NCBI GenBank assembly: GCA_035542155.1
Contig: DATKLX010000148.1
Location: forward strand, 1-44,933
From: DATKLX01 sp035542155
GTDB taxonomy: Bacteria; Chloroflexota; Anaerolineae; Anaerolineales; Anaerolineaceae
Reading direction: 5' to 3'
Length of the DNA: 44,933 nucleotides
A program made the position numbers and the translations under genes. Positions within the stretch are counted from its first letter, which is position 1; each line of letters opens with the position of its first letter. Shown in pieces: positions 33,040-41,370 of this stretch. The notes under the pieces were generated by a model that was given only the letters and a program-made list of their open reading frames with translations, did not search any database and was not told the DNA's origin.

Positions 33040-34299
33040 ATGGCGGAAGAAAAATTTCGCGTATACGGATACCGTTGGGTCGTCTTAATCGTCTTCATGC
33101 TGGTCAACCTGGCCATCCAGATCCTGTGGATCACCTTCGGGGCGATCACCCTGCCGGCGACGCAGTACTATGGCGTCAGCGATCTGCAGATCGGCCTGCT
33201 GGCGATGATCTTTATGATCGTCTTCGTCCCCCTTTCCCTCCCCATCGCCTGGATTATCGATACCTTTGGCTTCTACAAGGCGGTCAGCCTGGGGGCGATC
33301 TTAATGGCCGTCTTCGGCCTGCTGCGCGGTGTCCTCGGCAACAACTTTATCGCCGTGCTGGCCTGCACCATCGGCCTGGGCGTGGCCCAACCCTTTTTCC
33401 TGAACTCCTGGACCAGGCTTGCGGCGCGCTGGTTCCCCATCCAGGAGCGCGCTACCGCGGTCGGGCTGGCGACGGTGGCCAATTTTATCGGCATCGGCAT
33501 CGGACTGGTAGTCACGCCCATGCTGATCCTTTCGACCAGCATCCAGAACGCGCTCCTGATCTATGGGGCGGTTGCCGCGGCATTCTCAGTCCTCTTTATC
33601 CTCTTTGCCCGCGAGGCGCCGCCCACCCCGCCCTGCCCGCCTGAGATGGAATCGCGCGCGCTGATGCTCGTTGGCTTGCGCAGCATGCTCCGCTCCGTCC
33701 CGTTCTGGATCCTGATGTGGCTCTTCCTGGTCGGCAACGGCATCTTCAACGGCCTTTCGACTTGGATCGAGAGCATCGTCCGCCCGCGTGGCTTCAGCCC
33801 CGAACAGGCCGGAATCCTGGGCGGTCTGCTCCTCCTGGGTGGGATCGTCGGCGGCATCGCCCTGCCGGCCCTCTCGGATAAGCTGCGCAGGCGTGTCCCC
33901 TTTCTTTATGTTGGGATGATCGGGTCCATCCCCGGGCTGCTCGGCCTGACCTTCGCCCGCACCTACTGGGAGCTGATGGTCAGCGCCTTTGCCTACGGCT
34001 TTTTCATGATCAGCCTGGCGGCAATCGGCTACCAGTACGCCGCCGAGCTGACCTACCCGGCCCCCGAAGGCACCTCCAACGCTATGCTGACTCTGGCAGG
34101 CCAGATTTCGGTCGTCTTTATTTTTGGGATGGAAGCTCTGCGCAATCCCGACGGCAGCTTCACAACTTCCCTTTTGATTCTGACCGGCTGCGTGGCGGTC
34201 GCTGCACTGTTGATCACCCGCCTGCCAGAATCGACCCTGGTCAGCAACCCGAGCGTCAGCCTGAAGCCAGCTCAACCAGAAGAAGCCAAATCGGTGTAA
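33040..34299 (+). CDS. MFS transporter
   Basis: This 419-residue protein has about twelve membrane helices with the usual central loop near residues 195-210. The segment IAWIIDTFGFYKAV between helices 2 and 3 resembles the MFS loop, and helices around 130-160 have the RWFPIQERATAVG pattern common in this superfamily. The substrate is not evident. ATG 33040 has GGAG 9 nt ahead; the longer open frame starts inside a repeat. It lies 142 bp upstream of iorA in the same direction, so it may carry the acids the following enzymes make or use. That is an inference from position only. Confidence 0.85.
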   Translation: MAEEKFRVYGYRWVVLIVFMLVNLAIQILWITFGAITLPATQYYGVSDLQIGLLAMIFMIVFVPLSLPIAWIIDTFGFYKAVSLGAILMAVFGLLRGVLGNNFIAVLACTIGLGVAQPFFLNSWTRLAARWFPIQERATAVGLATVANFIGIGIGLVVTPMLILSTSIQNALLIYGAVAAAFSVLFILFAREAPPTPPCPPEMESRALMLVGLRSMLRSVPFWILMWLFLVGNGIFNGLSTWIESIVRPRGFSPEQAGILGGLLLLGGIVGGIALPALSDKLRRRVPFLYVGMIGSIPGLLGLTFARTYWELMVSAFAYGFFMISLAAIGYQYAAELTYPAPEGTSNAMLTLAGQISVVFIFGMEALRNPDGSFTTSLLILTGCVAVAALLITRLPESTLVSNPSVSLKPAQPEEAKSV

Positions 34300-34441
34300 T
34301 TCCCACCCTTAACCGCTTACTGTTCCTTGCAGTTTCCTGACTGCCAATAAATCGCCCTATTGAAGAACGCAAGGTCATATTACAATTGACCGCAGCGTTC
34401 CATATCATTTCCAAAGTTATCCCTGACCATACGGAGGTAGA

Positions 34442-36244
34442 ATGGTAACCATGCTCTCCGGCAATGAAGCCGTCGCACGCGGGGCCTGGGAGGCCGGCGC
34501 GGAGGTGGCTTCTGCCTATCCAGGCACCCCCAGCACGGAAATCCTGGAGAACTTCGCCCGTTTTCCCGGTGTGTACGCCGAATGGGCGACCAACGAAAAA
34601 GTAGCCGTCGACGTGGCCATTGGAGCCGCCTACGCAGGGCGCCGCGCATTCTCCACCATGAAGCACGTCGGCCTCAACGTCGCTGCCGACTCCTTCATGT
34701 ATGCTTCCATGACCGGTATCGAGGGGGGACTGGTGATCGTATCGGCTGACGACCCGGCGATGCACTCCAGCCAGAACGAGCAGGACAACCGCACCTTTGC
34801 CAAATTCGCGCGCATCCCCTGCCTGGAGCCCAGCGACAGCCAGCAGGCCAAGGACATGATGATCGCCGCTTTCGAGCTGAGCGAGCGTTTCGACACCCCA
34901 GTCCTGCTCCGCATGACCACCCGGGTCTGCCATTCGATGAGCGCGGTCGAGCTGGGCGAGCGGCCTCTGCTCCCCGAGGATGGAAAGTCGCCGAAGGAGC
35001 GCAAATTCCCGCGTAACGTGGCCAAGTACGTGATGGTCCCCGGCAACGCGGTCAAACGCCACCCGGTGATCGAGGAGCGCATGCGTGAAATAGCGAGCTT
35101 CGCCGAGACTTTCTCCTTCAACCAGGTCGAACCGGGTGAGAAATCCTTGGGAATGATCACTTCCGGCGTGTCGTACCAGTACGTCAAAGAGGTCTTCCCC
35201 CATGCCTCGGTCCTCCACCTGGGCATGTCCTGGCCCCTGCCCGAGAACATGATCCGCGAGTTTGCCGCCTCCGTCGGGCGGGTGATCGTGGTCGAGGAGC
35301 TGGATCCTTTTATCGAAGAGGCCGTCCGCCTGATGGGCATCCGCGCCGAAGGGAAAAGCATCTTCCCCATCACCGGCGAGTTTGACCCGCGCGTTGTGCG
35401 CGAAAATGCGATCCGCGCCGGCCTGCTCCCCGAGAGCGCCCACGTTCCCCTGGTAGGGGTGAGCACCGGTGACCTGCCCTCGCGCCCGCCGGTCCTCTGC
35501 CCCGGCTGCCCGCACCGCGGCGCCTTCTACGTCTTGAGCAAGCTGAAAGTGCCGGTCAACGGCGATATCGGCTGTTATACCCTGGGGCTGTTCCACCCCC
35601 TGAACGCGATCCACACCTGCGGCTGCATGGGCGCGGGGATCGGGGTGGCGCACGGCGCCCTAAAAGCCGGCACATCCGAGCGCATGGTCGCGGTGATCGG
35701 CGATTCGACCTTCTTCCACACTGGCATCCCCGCCCTCCTCAACGTGGTCTACAACCAGAGCCCCGTGATCACGGTCATCATGGACAACCGCATCACCGGT
35801 ATGACTGGCCATCAGGAGAACCCGGGCACCGGTCGCACCCTGCAGAACAAGGAAGCGCCGGTGGTCGAGATCGAGCCGCTGGTGCGCGCCCTGGGCGTCA
35901 AACATGTGCGCACCGTGGAGGCTTTCGAGGTCGCCGAGATCGAGAAGACCCTCAAGGAATTCCTCAAGCTGGACGAGCCCAGCGTGCTGATCACCCGCGA
36001 GCCCTGCGCCCTCCTCCCTGAGGCGCGCAAGCTGTGGGTCCCGCTCGAGGTGCTCTCCGAAGCTTGTAACGGCTGCACGCTGTGCTTCCGCGTCGGCTGC
36101 CCGGCGATCCTGAAAAGCGACGAGCTGGACGAGAAGACCCGGCGCCCCAAGGCGCTGATCGACGCCTCGCAGTGCACCGGCTGCGAAGTCTGCGCCCAGA
36201 TCTGCCCGCGGGACGCGATCACCTTTCGCCCCTCACAAAACTAA
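34442..36244 (+). CDS. iorA: Indolepyruvate:ferredoxin oxidoreductase, alpha subunit
   Basis: This 600-residue subunit starts with LSGNEAVARGAWEAG and the SAYPGTPSTEI site of 2-oxoacid oxidoreductases. A pyrophosphate/TPP region follows (GDIGCYTLG, CGCMGAGIGVAHG, GDSTFFHTG, MDNRITGMTGHQ). It ends with two 4Fe-4S motifs, CNGCTLCFRVGCP and CTGCEVCAQICP. With IorB it oxidises aryl-pyruvates to aryl-acetyl-CoA, reducing ferredoxin in the cytoplasm. GGAGG lies 4 nt before ATG 34442; an ATG nine bases later is a possible alternative. The length matches archaeal IorA. Confidence 0.92.
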   Translation: MVTMLSGNEAVARGAWEAGAEVASAYPGTPSTEILENFARFPGVYAEWATNEKVAVDVAIGAAYAGRRAFSTMKHVGLNVAADSFMYASMTGIEGGLVIVSADDPAMHSSQNEQDNRTFAKFARIPCLEPSDSQQAKDMMIAAFELSERFDTPVLLRMTTRVCHSMSAVELGERPLLPEDGKSPKERKFPRNVAKYVMVPGNAVKRHPVIEERMREIASFAETFSFNQVEPGEKSLGMITSGVSYQYVKEVFPHASVLHLGMSWPLPENMIREFAASVGRVIVVEELDPFIEEAVRLMGIRAEGKSIFPITGEFDPRVVRENAIRAGLLPESAHVPLVGVSTGDLPSRPPVLCPGCPHRGAFYVLSKLKVPVNGDIGCYTLGLFHPLNAIHTCGCMGAGIGVAHGALKAGTSERMVAVIGDSTFFHTGIPALLNVVYNQSPVITVIMDNRITGMTGHQENPGTGRTLQNKEAPVVEIEPLVRALGVKHVRTVEAFEVAEIEKTLKEFLKLDEPSVLITREPCALLPEARKLWVPLEVLSEACNGCTLCFRVGCPAILKSDELDEKTRRPKALIDASQCTGCEVCAQICPRDAITFRPSQN

Positions 36245-36256
36245 AGGAGCCGCGCG

Positions 36257-36895
36257 ATGAAAAAGACGCTCAATTATTTATTAGCCGGGGTCGGCGGGCA
36301 GGGCACTATCCTGGCCAGCGACGTGCTGGTCAATGCCGGCCTCGCAGCCGGATACCAGGCCAAGCAGGCTGAAGTCCACGGGATGTCCCAGCGCGGGGGC
36401 AGCGTCACCAGCCACGTGCGTTGGGGAGAGGTCGTTTATTCCCCCCTGGTCGCTGCCGGCGAAGTGGACGTGTTCCTCGCCTTCGAAAAAGTAGAGGCGC
36501 TGCGCTATGTGAACCAGCTCAAACCTGGCGCCCTGGCCCTGGTCAACATGGAAGCCATCGAGCCCGTGACGGTCACCTCGGGCGGGCAGTCCTACCCCAG
36601 CGATGAGACCCTGTTCAGCGTGTTTGCCCGGGTCACCCCGCACGCGGTCTACCTGGACGGTCCTGGAATCGCCCGGGGCTTGGGAAACCTGAAAGTCGCC
36701 AACGTCGTCCTCCTTGGTGCGCTCTCTGCCCTGCTCGAAGACCAGGAACAGGCCGACCCCGCGCTGACCGCGGACGTCTGGCTGGATGTGATCTCCGCGC
36801 GGGTCCCCCAAAAGTACCTGGAGCTCAACCGCCAGGCCTTCCTCCTCGGCCGCAAAGCCTGCCGCGCCGGCCAGGCCAGCCCGGCAAACGCATAA
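36257..36895 (+). CDS. iorB: Indolepyruvate:ferredoxin oxidoreductase, beta subunit
   Basis: This 212-residue subunit has the gamma-type fold of 2-oxoacid oxidoreductases. Signs are YLLAGVGGQGTILASDVL at the start, then AEVHGMSQRGGSVTSHVRWG, and a C-terminal Cys-containing tail. It pairs with IorA to form the active enzyme. The gene begins 12 nt after iorA with AAAGGAG in the gap, so the two form an operon. The acyl-CoA synthetase gene follows after 60 nt. Confidence 0.92.
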   Translation: MKKTLNYLLAGVGGQGTILASDVLVNAGLAAGYQAKQAEVHGMSQRGGSVTSHVRWGEVVYSPLVAAGEVDVFLAFEKVEALRYVNQLKPGALALVNMEAIEPVTVTSGGQSYPSDETLFSVFARVTPHAVYLDGPGIARGLGNLKVANVVLLGALSALLEDQEQADPALTADVWLDVISARVPQKYLELNRQAFLLGRKACRAGQASPANA

Positions 36896-36955
36896 GATTC
36901 CATTCTGGCGTTCGGGCAGTCCCGGCGCCGGTTTCATCCTCGGAGAACCAGACTG

Positions 36956-39097
36956 ATGACTCAACTACCCCCTCGATCGGCCTCCCTGGCCCCCTTCTTC
37001 AACCCCAGGGGCGTCGCCCTGATCGGCGCAAGCCGCGACCCCGGCAAGCTCAGCTACGGCGTGCTGCGCAACCTGACCGACCCGCAGAGCGGTTACCCCG
37101 GGCCGATCTACCCGGTCAACCCCAAGGCGGATGAGATCCTCGGCCTGCGCTGCTACCCCGATATCAGCTCCGTCCCCGACCCGGTTGAGCTGGCGATCAT
37201 GCTCATCCCGGCCGGGATGGTCCCCGAGGCCGTGGAGGCCTGCGGGAAGCGCGGACTCAAAGCGGCGGTGATCATCTCAGGCGGCTTCCGCGAGGTGGGA
37301 CCGGAGGGCCTGGCCCGCGAGCGCCAGGTGGTGGAGATCGCCGCCCGCTACGGGCTGCGCCTGATGGGCCCCAACGGGATTGGAGTGATCGACACCCACA
37401 CCCCGCTCAACACCACCTTCGTGCGTGGGATGCCCGCCCGCGGGGGGATCGCTTTCCTCTCCCAGTCCGGCGCGCTGTGCGGTGGGATCATCGATTGGAT
37501 CATCGGGCGCGGGATCGGCTTCAGCCGCCTGCTCAGCGTGGGCAACGAAGCCGACGTCAACGAGACCGACGCCCTGCCCTTCCTGGCCGCTGACGAAGAC
37601 ACGCGGGTGATCACTCTCTACCTCGAGGACGTTAAAGGCGGGCCGGCCTTCGTTCCTGCGCTGCGCGATGCCGCGGCAGCCAAGCCAGTCCTGGCAATCA
37701 AAACCGGGCGGACTCGCGCCGGCCAGGCCGCGACCGCCTCGCACACCGGCGCGCTGGCCGGGACGCACGCCGCCTTTCGCGCCGCCTGCAAGCAGGCCGG
37801 TGCCATCGAGGTTGAATCTATTGAAACCATGTTCGACGGCGCGCTGGCCCTCTCCTACCAGCCGCTGCCCAAGGGCGGGCGGATCGCCCTGCTGACCAAC
37901 GCCGGCGGGCCGGCTGCCCTCGCCGCCGATGCGATGGAGACCGCCGGCCTCAGTCTGGCGCGGACCGGCCGCGAAACCCAGGCCGCCTTGCGCCCGATCC
38001 TGATGCCCGATGCCCAGGTGGCCGGGGTGGTGGATATGCTCGGCGGGGCCAGCGACCAGGACTATCGCAAGGCGCTCGAGATCGTCCTTGCTGACCCGAG
38101 TAACGACGGAGTTCTGGTCATCCTGGTCCCCCAGGTGCTGGTCAAACCGGTGGCAGTGGTCAATGCGCTGGCCGAGGTCACCCGCGGCCACGCGCGTGGG
38201 AAACCGGTCCTCGCCTGCCTGATGGGCGAGGCCAGCCTGAAAGAAGCTTTTCAGGCCGCTCACCGCGGGCGCATCCCGGCCTATACCTTCCCCGAAGCTG
38301 CCGTCGCCGCCTTTGGCGTCCTCTACCGCCGCTCCTGCTGGACCGCCGCGCCGCACCCTGCGCCGGTGAAGCCGGAAGGGGTAGACCTTGACCGGGTAAA
38401 CGACCTGCTCCAGGCTGCCCGCGCCGCCGGTCGAACCGGCCTGGACGCCGCCGAGGGGCGCGCCGTCCTGCAAGCTGCGGGCATCCCCGTCCCGGCTGAT
38501 CTCCTGGCAACCACTCCGGATGAGACTGTCGCCTATGCGAAGCAGATTGGCTTCCCGGTCGCGCTCAAGCTCGCCAGCCCGGATATTCTCCACAAAACCG
38601 ACATCGGCGGGGTCATTCTCGGCGTCCAGGATGAAGCGGGGGCGCGGGCCGGCTTTCAGGCGATCCTGCAGCGCACCCGCGCCGCATATCCCAGCGCGCG
38701 CATCCGCGGTGTCCAGGTCCAGCAGATGATCGCCGGCGGGCAGGAGATCATCCTCGGCGTCAAGCGCGACCCGACCTTTGGGCCGCTGGTCATGTTCGGG
38801 CTGGGCGGCGTCTATGTCGAAGCCCTGGCCGACGTCAGCTTTCGCCTCGCCCCCCTCACCCGCCAGGACGCCGAAGAGATGATCGCCGAGGTCCGCTCGG
38901 CGAAGCTGCTCTCCGGCCTGCGCGGCCAACCCCCCGCCGACCGCGAAGCCCTGGTCGACGCCCTGATCCGCGTCTCCTGGCTGGCTGCCGGCTGCCCAGA
39001 GATCGCCGAACTGGACGTCAACCCACTGATGGTCCTCGCCGAAGGCCAGGGCGCGCTCGCGGCGGATGTGAGAATCATTCTTGAGAACAGAAAGTAG
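36956..39097 (+). CDS. ADP-forming acyl-CoA (acetate-CoA) ligase, fused alpha-beta
   Basis: This 713-residue protein joins both subunits of the ADP-forming acyl-CoA synthetase. The CoA-binding domain (1-150) has FFNPRGVALIGASRDPGKL. Succinyl-CoA-synthetase-like domains follow, with the probable phosphohistidine H263 in SHTGALAG. From about 490 there is an ATP-grasp domain (GFPVALKLASPDILHKTDIG, FGLGGVYVEAL, ELDVNPLMV). It makes ATP from ADP while splitting aryl- or acetyl-CoA to the acid. Its place behind iorAB suggests the thioester comes from them. The last residues (ENRK) fall within a heptamer repeat, so the native C-terminus may have been altered slightly. Confidence 0.9.
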   Translation: MTQLPPRSASLAPFFNPRGVALIGASRDPGKLSYGVLRNLTDPQSGYPGPIYPVNPKADEILGLRCYPDISSVPDPVELAIMLIPAGMVPEAVEACGKRGLKAAVIISGGFREVGPEGLARERQVVEIAARYGLRLMGPNGIGVIDTHTPLNTTFVRGMPARGGIAFLSQSGALCGGIIDWIIGRGIGFSRLLSVGNEADVNETDALPFLAADEDTRVITLYLEDVKGGPAFVPALRDAAAAKPVLAIKTGRTRAGQAATASHTGALAGTHAAFRAACKQAGAIEVESIETMFDGALALSYQPLPKGGRIALLTNAGGPAALAADAMETAGLSLARTGRETQAALRPILMPDAQVAGVVDMLGGASDQDYRKALEIVLADPSNDGVLVILVPQVLVKPVAVVNALAEVTRGHARGKPVLACLMGEASLKEAFQAAHRGRIPAYTFPEAAVAAFGVLYRRSCWTAAPHPAPVKPEGVDLDRVNDLLQAARAAGRTGLDAAEGRAVLQAAGIPVPADLLATTPDETVAYAKQIGFPVALKLASPDILHKTDIGGVILGVQDEAGARAGFQAILQRTRAAYPSARIRGVQVQQMIAGGQEIILGVKRDPTFGPLVMFGLGGVYVEALADVSFRLAPLTRQDAEEMIAEVRSAKLLSGLRGQPPADREALVDALIRVSWLAAGCPEIAELDVNPLMVLAEGQGALAADVRIILENRK

Positions 39098-39133
39098 GGA
39101 ACAGAAAAGCGCGAGAAGCGAGAGCTGGGAACC
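39083..39133. repeat. Degenerate 7-bp repeat array over the synthetase stop codon
   Basis: GAGAACA, GAAAGTA, GGGAACA and GAAAAGC follow one another, then two extra bases, then GAGAAGC, GAGAGCT and GGGAACC. The stop codon (39095-39097) lies inside. The following 200 bp show no gene. Confidence 0.55.
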
Positions 39134-39340
39134 GTCGATTTGCAGGAGCAAAGCGTTTGGTATGACCTGCATCCGCAAGAATGCCTCTGTGCCATCCGAA
39201 CGCTTCGCCCTCTTTGCTCTGCGCCGCATGAATACAATACCTCGGCGGTGGGTGGGTTGTTGGCTCTTTTGAAACATGGATCCGGGAGGACTGCATTACT
39301 CTTTCCAGGATTGCCTGCACCCCACCCTATCGACCATTGT

Positions 39341-39724
39341 CTAAACGCTGCACTGCTCTGAAACAAATTCCCTCTTGTTGATCGCTAACCGCTCTGGTTC
39401 CCGCTTATCCATTGCCGTCGGGCCGGCTGACGCCAGCACAATGGGTATATCGAACTCCTGCTCGATCTTCTCAAGATAAGCTCCCTGCTCTCGCTCGATC
39501 GGCGAATACATCGGCTTCATTTCCATCAGTAAACTCGTCAGCTTTTCCTGAAGATCCAGCTTCGTCGGGTCGGCCGGGACCTTAATCCCGGTTACCTGTT
39601 CATCCCGGACCTCGATGAAATCCACTACCGTGGGGTCTTTTCCCGAATATCTATACGCATCGCACACCTTCCAATCCGGGATCGCCGCCAGCCGGTCGAG
39701 ATGGCTGACCACCAGCCCATCCAC
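39341..39724 (-). pseudogene. C-terminal remnant of adenylosuccinate synthetase-like gene
   Basis: The 127 codons correspond to the last quarter of PurA-type enzymes. VDGLVVSHLDRLA resembles the segment preceding the IMP/Asp-binding end. KMPMYSPIE-like text and YLEKIEQEFDIPIVLASAGP resemble the closing GTP-binding part. The N-terminal 300 residues are absent, so it cannot work alone. It abuts the J-domain piece in a different reading frame, indicating a deletion or recombination junction. Confidence 0.6.
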
Positions 39725-39921
39725 CCGGCCGTCAGCCGGGTAAAAGTTAATTCGGCCAGCGAGCGGTCTTCCGCGGTACGGTAACGGTCGGGGTGAGCGA
39801 TCTTGGCCGTCTGGCGGAAAATCTTTTTAAGCTCGTCAGGCCCTCTCAAATCCCCAAAAACGTCCTCGTGGGTCGCTGCCCCGGCCATCCGGCTGGCAAA
39901 CAATAATAATTCAGCATTCAT
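39725..39921 (-). pseudogene. N-terminal J-domain remnant
   Basis: An ATG at 39921 opens a J-domain-like frame (KKIFRQTAKIAHPDRYRTAE, with the HPD motif, then ELTFTRLTA). At about 39730 the text changes to an out-of-frame version of the PurA-like piece. The J-domain is cut before its usual continuation. A chimeric protein of 98 residues could still be made, with a nonsense tail. Confidence 0.55.
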
Positions 39922-39973
39922 CGCAGCACCTGTTAACGTATTATTTCCACTTACTAAATCTTAAAAAAAGAGA

Positions 39974-40645
39974 TCAGTCCAGATAGACGACTTCGCGCTT
40001 CTTGAAGCGGTACAGCCGTGCCGGGCGGTGAGCGCCGACCAGGTCCTTCTTGCCTGTTTCCTCGAGCAGACCGGTGGCGAGCATACGCTTGCGGAAATTG
40101 CGCTTGTCCAGCTTCGCGGCGATGATCGTCTCGTAGATCTTCTGCAGGTCCGAGAGCCGGAAAGCCTCGGGCAGCAGGCCATAGACGATGTTGCTGTAGC
40201 TGGCCTTGGCGCGCAGGCGCTTCACGGCGTAATCCAGGATCTCGTTGTGATCGAACGCCAGCTCGGGTGCAGTGTCGACCGGGCTCCAGGCCAGGCCGGT
40301 CACCTTTCGCGATTCTGGCTGGGCCAGTTTTTTCCAGGGGATCAGCGCGAAATAGCTGACGGTGATGATCCGCGCCCGGGGGTCACGGTCTGGCCGGCCA
40401 AAGGTGTAGAGTTGCTCAAGGTACACGTCGCTGACCCCGGTCTTTTCCTCCATCACCTGCAGAGCGGCATCGTCCAGCGATTCGCCCTTTTGGAGGAAGC
40501 CGCCCGGGATCGACCAGTATCCGGCAAATGGCTCCTCGGCCCGTTTGACCAGCAGCACCTTGAGTTGGTCTTCGTCGACGGTGAAGATGACCAGATCGAT
40601 GGTTACCCCGGGTTGCTCGTACTTCGCATACTTAGTGTCATTCAT
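39974..40645 (-). CDS. NrtR-like Nudix-domain transcriptional regulator
   Basis: This 223-residue protein has a Nudix domain (about 10-135) and a C-terminal winged helix (about 150-220, AFRLSDLQKIYETIIAAKLD). That is the NrtR architecture for control of NAD or sugar metabolism. The Nudix box GGFLQKGESLDDAALQVMEE has lost the Arg and some Glu of the consensus REUXEE, so it probably binds ADP-ribose-like ligands rather than hydrolysing them. The ATG lies 6 nt after a consensus promoter. A partial dyad (TTAGTGT / ACACTTA) covers the start codon and may be its own operator. No NAD gene is nearby. Confidence 0.82.
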   Translation of the reverse strand: MNDTKYAKYEQPGVTIDLVIFTVDEDQLKVLLVKRAEEPFAGYWSIPGGFLQKGESLDDAALQVMEEKTGVSDVYLEQLYTFGRPDRDPRARIITVSYFALIPWKKLAQPESRKVTGLAWSPVDTAPELAFDHNEILDYAVKRLRAKASYSNIVYGLLPEAFRLSDLQKIYETIIAAKLDKRNFRKRMLATGLLEETGKKDLVGAHRPARLYRFKKREVVYLD

Positions 40646-40679
40646 ACACTTATTATACGCCCTTTTTCGAGATTGTCAA
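40646..40679 (-). promoter_or_regulatory. Consensus promoter giving a leaderless start
   Basis: On the minus strand TTGACA (40679-40674) and TATAAT (40657-40652) are 16 bp apart. The ATG at 40645 follows after six bases, and there is no ribosome site. Confidence 0.7.
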
Positions 40680-40735
40680 CCCCCGAAAATTCACACTTGA
40701 AAGCCGCGCTCATTTGTGCTAAAATTTCAGAGTAC

Positions 40736-40815
40736 TATATATAGGGGTTGTCGCGCTCAATAACGCCATATATGGGGCATAACGCTCAAATCGCGTCACT
40801 CATGGCAGATATAGG
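40736..40815 (+). repeat. Imperfect direct repeats ahead of the receiver gene
   Basis: Two units spaced about 30 bp apart share a TATAT(A)GGGG start and a CGCTCAA core (40754-40760 and 40783-40789). A third partial TATAGG follows at 40810. They may be regulator sites in the gap before the receiver gene. Confidence 0.35.
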
Positions 40816-40827
40816 TTTTCAGACAAC

Positions 40828-41286
40828 GTGAAGGAAATTGAGCCAATCCGAGTAATCGTCGCTGACAGCCACACCCGGATGCGGAGAACTATCTGTTGCC
40901 TTATCACCCTGGAGGCTGATATTCGCGTCGTCGCCGAGGCAGAGACCACTCAAGAGGTTTTTCGCAAGGTCCAGGAACTCAGTCCCCAGGTGCTGGTCAT
41001 CGACATGGAGCTTTGCGCGGCGGATGGAATCGGGGTCATCCGCCGCTTGAAAGAAGAAGACGAGCTCGTGCGCATCCTGGCGCTCAGCCTGAATGATGAA
41101 CAGGAATACGTCCGCGAAGTGCTCCGCTCTGGAGTGGATGGTTATCTGCTCAAAGATGACGCTCCCGATCTGGCCTCCGAAGCAGTCCGCTGCCTGGCGC
41201 GGGGCAAGAACGGTTCGTTCTTTCGGGTCAGCTCCGACTGGGCGATCCTTCCCTGGCGAAAACGGTGGGCAAAGCGGCCGCTATAA
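40828..41286 (+). CDS. Stand-alone response-regulator receiver protein
   Basis: This 152-residue protein is almost only a receiver domain. The phospho-acceptor Asp lies in VLVIDMEL, and the conserved Lys in GYLLKDDAP. The usual acidic pair is ADS rather than ADD, which may weaken Mg binding. The sequence is of the NarL/FixJ type, yet the C-terminal HTH is missing. A short basic tail (PWRKRWAKRPL) takes its place, so the gene may be truncated or a CheY-like shuttle. The GTG start has no ribosome site. It converges on the MalT-like gene. Confidence 0.75.
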   Translation: MKEIEPIRVIVADSHTRMRRTICCLITLEADIRVVAEAETTQEVFRKVQELSPQVLVIDMELCAADGIGVIRRLKEEDELVRILALSLNDEQEYVREVLRSGVDGYLLKDDAPDLASEAVRCLARGKNGSFFRVSSDWAILPWRKRWAKRPL

Positions 41287-41333
41287 GCCGCACACAGATT
41301 CCCCCCTGCTTTGAGCCCATCTCTCCCTTCCCT

Positions 41334-41361
41334 TTCCCCGCCTGCCCGGGCAGGCGGGGAA
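41334..41361. terminator. Perfect 28-bp palindrome between converging genes
   Basis: TTCCCCGCCTGCCC is exactly mirrored by GGGCAGGCGGGGAA. It lies 10 bp from the stop of the MalT-like gene and 48 bp from the stop of the receiver gene. It can form a strong hairpin, but a T-tract is lacking on either strand. Confidence 0.5.
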
Positions 41362-41370
41362 CCATTTATG

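Noticed and set aside
34256..35653. 465-codon minus-strand frame over iorA
   Set aside because: Shadow of a fully recognised gene; its text is Gly/Ala/His-rich without structure.
37277..39277. 666-codon minus-strand open frame over the acyl-CoA synthetase gene
   Set aside because: The plus strand has a complete recognised enzyme. Long antisense frames are expected in GC-rich DNA, and this one is Gly/Gln/Asp low-complexity.
39140..39361. 73-codon plus-strand frame after the synthetase
   Set aside because: No ribosome site and no protein-like pattern; it begins directly after the heptamer repeats and ends antisense to the PurA relic.
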